This document shows, piece by piece, positions 55,690 to 64,000 of a stretch of DNA of 64,000 nucleotides. This stretch comes from Aselliscus stoliczkanus. Its lineage: Eukaryota; Chordata; Mammalia; Chiroptera; Hipposideridae. The DNA lies in NCBI GenBank assembly GCA_033961575.1, contig CM066729.1, positions 37,110,501 through 37,174,500 on the forward strand, read 5' to 3'. The notes beneath the pieces were generated by a model. The model did no database searches. It saw only the letters and a list, made by a program, of their open reading frames with translations, and had not been told where the DNA came from. Within the stretch, counting starts at the first letter, position 1. Each line of letters begins with the position of its first letter. A program made the position numbers and the translations under genes.

Positions 55690-57054
55690 CATGGAAAAGG
55701 CACTTTTCCCCAATTGCTCCTTTTTTTCTTCACAGCATTTCCTCAGCCACTTGAGGACTGTGTTTCTCCGATCACTGACCCTTTCCAGATGCAAAAAAAA
55801 AAGCCTATGAAATGTCTTTGAAGAGCAAATTTTAGTGTTTTGTAATGTTTTCTCTATATAAAAAAATATATATTTTGTCCTTCCTAGAAAAATAAAAAAA
55901 TTGTGTTATGAGATGTGAAAGTAGAAAAGGAAGTGAGTGCCTCTGTTTTATTTATCACATCTCAAAATAAGTCTTTAGTATCCAATTAAATTGTGTTTAA
56001 CAGCCAGAGTTTTTAAATATTCTCCACTGTGTGGCTCAAGAGATGGTTTAGAAGCAGGATACAGAAACTCTGGTTGCACAATAGAGATAGTATTGCCATA
56101 AATGATGAGTAAACGCAGTAGTCATTTACAGACTTCCGGTTACCTTTGAAAGGGAGTTATTTCACCATGCCCTGGCCTTTGCCCTCTTTGGGAAAGAGGT
56201 CTGTTGAACTTCTGACGATCTCCTGATTCTTACCACTGTCTTTTGCCATCCCTTTTCTTTCCTATTTCATGAACACCACTCTCTTTCCACCTCCCAGACC
56301 TTTGTACATGCTTTTAAACAATGGATTGAAAATAAGAAAATATGTTTGAACTTAAAAAAAAAAATCGAAAAGAAATGAAACAGAGCAAAGACATTTAAAC
56401 AGCAAATGGGCAGGGAGGTAGAGATGTAAGAGATGAAGAGGGAAGGGCCATGGGTGGGGTGGGGGATTAGACACGCTGGGTACTTCCTTTACTATCAGTT
56501 CACTGGGGCTTTGGGTGAGTCACCTAGCATTAATCTCATCTGAAAAAGATGTGAGAACACTTCCTCAAAGAAATTCTGTGAGTGGATACAGTAACATATA
56601 AATCTCTTTGAAAGATGTTCCTATAAAAACTCCAAGTCTTATTTTTATTTCTCAGCTTGCTTAGCCTTCACATTTCAGGAATCATGGAGATATTCCTTGC
56701 CGACATTAAAACAGGGGGAGTGTTACGAATTTTTCTTTTTTTATGTTTAGAAACTTAGTTTTTAGTAGAGTTAATAAGTTATATGGCAAATATGAAGTTG
56801 CTCAACTTCGTGAAAATAAAATGTCAGATTCTAATTCTACTAACATTCATGAAGTATCTAGCATGTGTTGGGTTCTCTCTCTAGGCACTACTAGAAACTA
56901 AATGAATGCAGGGCTCTGGCAAGAATTAAGGCAACTGTAGAAACAAGAGAATGAAAATTAATGGGCCCTGAGTTAGTTGTGGTAGATTAAGACTCTGAAA
57001 CCAGTCCTGAGCTTTTTCTGGCTAGTGGGCTTACCGTAAACTCAATGATTTGGT
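55690..57054. other. Unassigned noncoding sequence
   Basis: Has a G-rich tract (56451-56467) and an A run (56354-56363). No exon, RNA gene or repeat family placed. Confidence 0.3.
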
Positions 57055-57890
57055 CTTTCATCCATCCCTCCAACAAAACATGTATTGAGTGACTATGCCA
57101 GGCCAGGCAATGGCCCATCAAAAATAAGGTAAAGCCCCTTTCCTCAGGAAGCACACATTCTCATGTAGTAAGACAAAAAATAAACAAGTAAGTCAATGAT
57201 AGTAACTAGATATTAGTGAAAAACAAGCTTATTTACATTCATTTTTGAAGGAAAATTCAGGCTAGTCTGTAAAGAATGGATTGTAGGAGAGCAAGAAAGA
57301 AAGGAAAAGATGAGTTAAGATGCTATCTACATAAATCAGTTTATAAGCTTATATAGAGTAATGAGTGCTATGAAAGGAAATAAAATATAAAAGTAGTTGA
57401 AAGAGAACTCCTCAGAGGATTCTTTAGATAAGGTGGCTCAAGAAGAATTGTCTGAGTTGTTGATATGATGGGTCAGGTGAGACCCAAAGGGGTCAACGAG
57501 AAGTCTGTAGTGTGATGAGGCAGGAAAAGAGTCTTTCAAGTAGAAGGAACAGCCAGTTCAAAGGCTTCATGACAGAACTAGGAAGAAAGTCATTGTGTGT
57601 AGAACAGTCTGCAAAGAGAAGGAGCATGGTAGGAATTGAGATCAGAGAAATAGGACAGCCCAGATCATGTCAGGCTTTTGATGTCACAGAAAGGAGTGTG
57701 GATGTTGATCAGATTGCAGTGAGAAGTCATGGGAGGATTCCAGCAGGAGTAAGAAACAAGCTTTTTATGCTTATTTTTGAAAGAAAGTTCAGGCTACTCT
57801 GGAAGGATTGGATTGTAAGAGAGTAAGAATGAAAGGGATAAGATGAGTCAAGATGCTGTCTATAGAAGTCAGCTTATCAGCTTATATAAG
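57055..57890 (+). repeat. Ancient mammalian interspersed repeat with an internal direct duplication
   Basis: The ordered phrases of a widespread mammalian repeat: 'acatgtattgagtgactatgccaggccaggcaatgg', 'gcccctttcctcaggaagcacacattctcatgtagtaagac', 'agtgctatgaaaggaaataaaat', 'aaggaacagccagttcaaaggcttcatgacagaactaggaag', 'gatcatgtcaggcttttgatg', 'aaggagtgtggatgttgatcagattgcagtgagaagtcatgggaggattccagcagg'. A ~137-bp part (57221-57358) duplicates 57754-57890. Family name not certain. Confidence 0.65.
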
Positions 57891-59599
57891 CTTGTGTGAG
57901 AAGTTGATGTAAGTTGATATAAGAAGCTATGTAAATCCAGTGAGCAAAGATGGTCCCATGGATCACATTTATCATGTGATATCAAGGAGGACTGGGACCT
58001 TTTGTGGTACACCTCTAACTATTTGGCAATGTTCCTTTGAAAGATATTCATAGAGCCTCACCAACTAAACTAGGTGGTGACTGTCAGAATTAGTGGCCAA
58101 AACAGATGAGCCACAATTCTACACGGAAAAAAAACAAAACACTTTCACTTTGAGTTTAACTCATCATGATTCTCTTCTCCAACTTAAGAACTTTGTATCA
58201 GAGCTTGCAATATGGATGAAACTTACTCTGCCTTCACTCCTCGCCCTACAACCCCTTGGATCCTCAAACTCCTCAACCATTGCAGGCAAAGAAGAGGAAG
58301 GGTCAATAAGTTGCTCATGTTAACATGGAAAATGAGAGGTAGCACTGCTAGCAGAACACAGGTACTATGTCTGGACTTCACTCAGGCTGTAATCAGAACC
58401 ACATTGCTCTGTAACAGGAAATCTGGGCTTCTAAGAACTGCGAAGTGGAGATTTACCAACTGAACTAATCATGCAAAGAAAATGTCAAACTGCAATAACA
58501 GATTTTCATACTCCTGTCTGCCTAAAGAGCAGAGGTTGGGGCCCCTGCCCAGCATAGATCACAAAGCACACAATTATCTAGGCTCCACATTTCAGTAAAG
58601 AGTTTTGCCTAAATGTGCCAGATATTGTTAAAAATACAAAGAACCCTGTTCATAAACACCAGGCTTTCTACTGATCCAAAAGCACATGTTTATTTGTGTG
58701 GTCAGTGGCCTGCATATTTTAAGAATCATGTAAATAATAAAGTCAAACTACTTTATTTGGTAAGAGTGAAATTGATGGCCCAATAATCAGACACATTTGT
58801 GAGGGGTTGTATCTCTACATATGCTATTGATGAAACAGTGACTGTATACATGCGAGAGAATTTATAAAAGCATACTGCAAAATTTACATATTCTTTTACG
58901 GGAAGGAAAGACCTGTCTCTTCTTTGTTTCATGGACACAATTAGAAAATAGAATTTTTTTTTTTTATAATAACTATAATGGCTATTCATTAGCTATGCCT
59001 CCAAGTGAAAAGAAATACAACAGTTTAAGGCCAATCAGACCTGGAGTGGAAAATGATTCTAACCATTAAATATAATCAGAATATTTGAATGATTTCTTAG
59101 GTCTTACCAGAGAGGGAAAAAAGTAGGTAAGTCTACTTCTGAGACGGAGACAATTGTAGTTCCCCCCATTTGAACCCTAACCAGAAAGAAAATTTAAAGT
59201 TGAAAAAGTCTTCCATCTCACTGAATAATATGCCCAATCATACCTAGTTTCAGAATATGCAGATGTTTCCTTGAAATGCTTTAACGTTTGTTTTAGATCA
59301 GTAACTGATTCCTTTTTTTAAAGCCAAATGCTTGACTGAGTAACCATTTTCTGTATGCTCCTGTTCTTTCTGTAGAAACTGGCAACCTCGGAACACAGAT
59401 CATTACAGAGAGCTGAGTCCAAGCTGAAGTTATCACCAATTGTCAACCAAGTTTTTAGAAGGGCTAATAGAAAAATCAACAGGAATTTTATCTATTTATA
59501 TGTGTCTTTTTATAGATAGTCTACTTTTATGTATTTATTTTTCTCAGATCAAGCCAGAGATACGTTAAAATCAGCATATAAATAAGTTGAAACTTTTTT
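57891..59599. other. Unassigned noncoding sequence
   Basis: No assignable exon, RNA gene or repeat. Overlapping plus-strand frames at 58093-58463 have no recognisable domain. Confidence 0.3.
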
Positions 59600-61739
59600 C
59601 TGATTTTTAGCAAAGCATAGTCAGTCCTTTGCCAATCTTTGCACTATATATGGATGGCAGCCTTTTCACTTTTGTGCCCAAGAGGGAACATTTCCAGTTT
59701 GATCCCAGCATACTTTCTTCAGAGGCTGCTTGAGACCTCACCACAGCTCACCAGATAGTTGCTACAGAGATGAAAACTAGTTAACAAGCTGAAAACTTCT
59801 TGTTCTTCCTGACCTATGTACAAATGGATGTTTTTTCATACAACAATAAATGTATAAAACAACTTCTCTAGATCTCATTCATGGCACATTATTTCAACAA
59901 ACTGCCAAAAAGAAAGCTTAGGGGACCTCCGTGACTCAGAAATGTGGAAGGTCAAAGAATCTGGACATGGTAAAAAGAAAAAAGAGAGGTAAGGGTAGTT
60001 CGTTTATGTCATGCACATATTTTCTAAATAGGCTAGTCAATAACAAAATGGTCAAAATGGAAATGCAAAGTGCTCAATGAAGTCAGGGTCAAATCCACAT
60101 CCCCCCAACTCACCATGTTTCCACTGCCAAGTCATGTGGTATATGATGGCTTTAGTCTGTTAACTACAGTTTGCAGGCCGGGGTGGAGTGTGGTGTTGTT
60201 TTAAATTGTAATTTTTTGGCAGAGCTGATTAATAAAAGTCACAGTCTAGATGAAATATTTTATTTGAATCAACTGCATAGAGGTTCTTTTGGGTTATGAG
60301 AACTAACAACATGTAAAAGCAGGAAACAATATCTTTGATCATTAAAAGGGGAAGAAAAAGAAAAAGAAAATGCAGTTTTAGGTGTGCATTTAAAGAGTTA
60401 GGACTCAAATACTGCTTATTTACAATCTTAATGAGTAAACATAGATCCAGGTTAAAACAAGGCCAATATCTGAGCATGAACTAGCAACATGAATCAAGAC
60501 ATCTGTCTAAACCTTGATTAGAAATAATTGCTGCTTAAAATATTACAATTCGTTTTTAGCCTTCAACAATACAAGTTATTTTAATCATTTCAATATCTTT
60601 TTAAAAATCTCAAAGTATACTGTCTATAAGTGCATGGCTTATAAATGGTCAAACGTATGTTCTGCTAGGAAGAGAAACAGACTTAGAAATTTGGAAATTT
60701 TCACTGAGTTATATAAGATAAGAAGTTAGTTCTTTCCTAAATGTTAAAGATGAATAATGTATTTTTTCCCAATTAATTACAGGTTCAACATCACCATCAC
60801 TCAAGGAAAATATTTAGTATAAATAAATTTTAAATACTAATATAAAAGTTATTTCTAAGAATATATTATTTAATATATGATATTATTGAGGTTTTCTTTT
60901 TCATAAAGTGTTTAGCTCACTATGATTCATTATTTTATTTGAGATATTACAATAATTTAGATTCATCCAACACCTAAATCCAGTGATAAATGTATTTATA
61001 AGTATTATCTTGATGTCAGTCTAGGGAGCTAGAACAACAGTCCTGCCATGAAAAAGGTGTTGGAGTAAAACCAATTTAAATAAATTAAAGATGAATGGTC
61101 CAACTTCTGTAATGATCAGTTTTCTTCTTTCCAAATGAGGCCTTGAAGAATAGCCTATTTTACTTGAATGCTGATCCTAAAACAGTTTTGCTTACTTTCC
61201 ATTTTCCATTACTAAATCCACACTTCTAATATAGAGATTATGAAAAATAAATAATTTGTTTCTACATCATTATTCAATTTTAGAATTGTGAATGACCCTA
61301 CATTGGATAGTGAGTGGTTTTGCATTTATTGTCAAGCATATCCAATAACCCTTCCCCTAAAGCTATGTCGGGATAAGAAGTATTTGTGAAAGAAACAAGG
61401 GGGGGAAAAAGAAGAAGAAATAACATCGAATTTTTGTACCTATTTTTTGAAAGGGAGACTCTCTGGCCTAAGAATCAAGGTTTTAATTTACTTAAACATA
61501 TAGAATCACATTTTAGAATAGTTTCTGCAAGCAGAACTGGGTTTCTTACCAGAGTCGTACTGTCTGCAAAAACTAGAAAGGCTCCTTTATATTTGCTGTT
61601 TGTGTGCTTTAAGTCTTCTAAATTTTCTTTTCCAAACTAATAGAGGCATACAAATTTTGCATTGTAAATGCACACAATGGTGTGAGCTAACCTGAAATAA
61701 TATGACTGTTGTTGACTGTGACTCTTTTTTAAAAACATT
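59600..61739. other. Unassigned AT-rich noncoding sequence, repeat-poor
   Basis: Few or no recognisable retroposons; runs of A/T. Frames such as 60229-60477 and 60514-60729 are of AT-rich chance type. Confidence 0.3.
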
Positions 61740-62060
61740 TTCCCCCCAGCAGCTGCTTCTGACTTCAGTTTTGAAACATTATTTCCATGCACATCCATGA
61801 ATTATTTAGAATTCCTTAGTTTGTAAATCTCTGCTTCTGCTGGTTACAAGGCAGGTTTTGAACCATTGTCTTGAGAAAGATAAAGCACGTACAAAACTGA
61901 ATGGCACAGGAGCCTCTATTTATGTCAATACAGTTCTCCATAAATGCTTTTACTTTCAAAATTAATTTAATTATTCAGTAAAGTGAGTCAATAGTTCATT
62001 GGTTTTAATGCAAACCAATGTAAAATGAGAGTTTGGATAGGTACAGTATCTATGAATATA
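61740..62060. other. Repeat-free block, possible conserved noncoding sequence
   Basis: No retroposon signature. Contains an E-box-like CAGCAGCTGC (61748-61757), TAATTTAATTATTC (about 61964) and ATGCAAACCAATG (62008-62020, octamer-like plus CCAAT-like). Suggestive only; comparative data would decide. Confidence 0.2.
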
Positions 62061-64000
62061 ATGGAAAACAGTAAAGAATAACCTTGCATTATAAAAATTA
62101 CATCTAGAAAAGAAGTCTCCAGCTTCTATCTAATTAGAGTCATCAAGGATGATTGGCTCTCTAAAAAGTTAATTAAAGTTTTATTCTTGTCTCTGTTTTA
62201 AACTATCAGATCATCTAGTTTAGAAAAGTGCTCTTTATTGATATAAGTAATAGCCTCAATTTCTCCATCAAAGAAAAATGCATTAAAACATCACTTACTA
62301 TCCAAAGGAAAAGTGAAAAAAAATCGACTGTCAAATATTTCCAACGAAGATGGTCACGCAGAGTCCATGTTGTAGACCAGCTATCCCTGTATTTGGGACA
62401 AAGGCAACACCATTTGGATGGGATGGCACTAAGAAACATTTAAAGGAGTCTCTTTTCCAAATCAAACCTAGTTCTTTGCTTTCCATTTTTTCTTTTGCCT
62501 TTTCTCCTTTCCCCTTTTTCCTTGCTCTTTTCTTCACATAACTTTATGTTCCATTGAAACTTTGGCCTTCTTACTATTCAGCTCAAGTGGAGCATCTAAG
62601 ACCAAGCAGATTTTTCTATTTGACTTGAATTTCTATCCAGGTGGTTTGCATCCTATAGATACTCTGTTTTTCAAAATAAGAACTGGCAACATTCAGCTGC
62701 GATGGTTCAACTGCCAATGCCATAAATGCAAGGCACTATGATGGAGTCTTACAGTTTCTAGTGGAAAAACTCAGTAAGTAGAATTCTTTCTCCATCAACT
62801 TTCTTGCATTAAAAGGATCAATTTTAAAAAAAAATAAACTCAGGTTTATGGAAGAATCATCAAATTCAAAGGCATACATGAACCCTTAAGGCAAAGCATC
62901 TAAATTAAGACACATTTTTACAATTTGCTTCTATTCCAAACTTTTGATCATTTTACTATGTTTGAGGGATTAAAAAGTTCTCTTCTGATGCTTCTTGCAT
63001 TCTCCAATTAATCTTGTTTATAAAAACTGTAAACAAACTGACTGAATTTGTAAAATTACCATCTAAGAATATAGCCTAAAATAATCATTTTCATAAGTAT
63101 TTAAATAAACTATAAGGTGGTAGTATTGTAGATTCTTAGTAGAAAACAGGTTTTGGACATTTGTCCTGATAGTCCAGCTATAAAAAATAAATTCTTGATA
63201 CATTTTAATAACACACCAGATTCCTCAAAGACAGAATTAATATGTAATAATATAAAATATTTTAGGACATTATTAAGAATAAAATATGTAGATTTTATCT
63301 TTAAATTGCTATTAAAATTTAATTTGCATCAATTTTTTAAGTTAACAAATTTTAAGGAGTGCCATATGATACTTTAAAGAGTTTTGATAGAAATATGAAT
63401 TTTTTAAAAGGGAATTGAATATCCCAAATGGTTTGAAAATTGTTTTAGGAATGTTCTCAACTTTATAGTTCAGTGTTAAAATAGTAGTAAAGTAATTTAA
63501 ACTGAAAATTTTTAAATTAAAAAATTAACAGTGTTAGACATTTTAGTAAGTTATTAAGTAAAATTTTATTTGTTAGTTTATTCCACTACAGAACAAAATG
63601 GTATTCTTGGGGAAATAATATGGGCAGTTTTTCTCAATAATGTAGAAGGATATGTAACCACCACCACCCCCTTTTCCATAATGTGAGCACAAATAGGAAG
63701 CACAAAATATGTTTTTCTAAACTAGTTTGAAATCTGTTTTCAAGAGCTGGAGCTTACTTTGCATGCATGGCTCTCAGTTGTTTGTTTCTTGGACAGGATA
63801 TAGTAGTAACTTCCTACAATTTCAATTCATTTAAAAATATATACTTATTCCAAAAGTCGTAATGGCATAAGATAAAACCAAGAATCACTGACACGTTTAT
63901 AGCAGAAATTTTGATAGCTATGTATGCTTTTTGCAAGAAAATTTTGCTTTTTTCTCCCCCAATTGCCTTTGCAAATGAGATAGAACTCATGAGTATCAAA
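62061..64000. other. Unassigned AT-rich noncoding sequence to window end
   Basis: No exon, RNA gene or placed repeat. A T/C-rich stretch lies at 62484-62535. Short frames here have no domain. Confidence 0.3.

Overview
This window is mammalian nuclear DNA. It is AT-rich by eye and contains no intact protein-coding gene that I can support. It reads as a gene desert or the interior of a very large intron, built from layered transposable elements. Nothing bacterial, plasmid-like or CRISPR-like is present. Old eutherian repeats (MIR, L2, decayed L1) form the background. On top sit much fresher, lineage-specific insertions with clear target-site duplications (TSDs).

The most telling marker of the organism is a tRNA-derived SINE found in 11 copies. 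Its head has good pol III A and B boxes. In the long forms the tail is C-rich and carries AATAAAATCTT before the poly(A). From memory, this tail resembles the SINEs of horseshoe bats and relatives, so I infer a bat, probably Yinpterochiroptera outside the Rhinolophus-type SINE itself. This is an inference, not a database match. Linked diagnostic blocks split the copies into four structural classes: a ~110-bp head-only form and three ~385-460-bp long forms.

Layout. 1-6.5 kb: weak L2-like sequence, then a processed pseudogene of MAPRE1 (microtubule end-binding protein EB1) with TSDs, a premature stop, frameshifts and a SINE inserted in it. 6.5-14 kb: two related LTRs in opposite orientation (about 7.3-7.8 and 12.1-12.7 kb) flank a stretch that may hold a conserved noncoding element (about 9.2-9.7 kb). 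14.8-18 kb: 5' half of an old L1 with a SINE in it. 18-21.6 kb: MIR and other ancient repeats plus a SINE. 21.6-26.6 kb: decayed L1 ORF2 through its 3' end, interrupted by two SINEs and a solo LTR. 26.6-31 kb: L2, then antisense L1. 31.6-32.3 kb: a SINE and a small TA-flanked inverted-repeat element. 33-39 kb: MIRs, dinucleotide tracts and minor repeats. 39.5-41.1 kb: an ancient repeat next to a nest in which a mariner deletion derivative sits inside a second copy of the 32-kb element. 44.7-46.4 kb: a long L2 relic split by another repeat. 48.9-52.6 kb: MIR, L2, two SINEs and a second mariner deletion derivative. 54-58 kb: L1 3' end, MIR, and an ancient repeat with an internal direct duplication. 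58-64 kb: mostly unassigned AT-rich noncoding sequence.

No genes work together here. The biological story is the order of insertions: MIR/L2, then L1 and LTRs, then retrocopy, mariner-type elements and SINEs.
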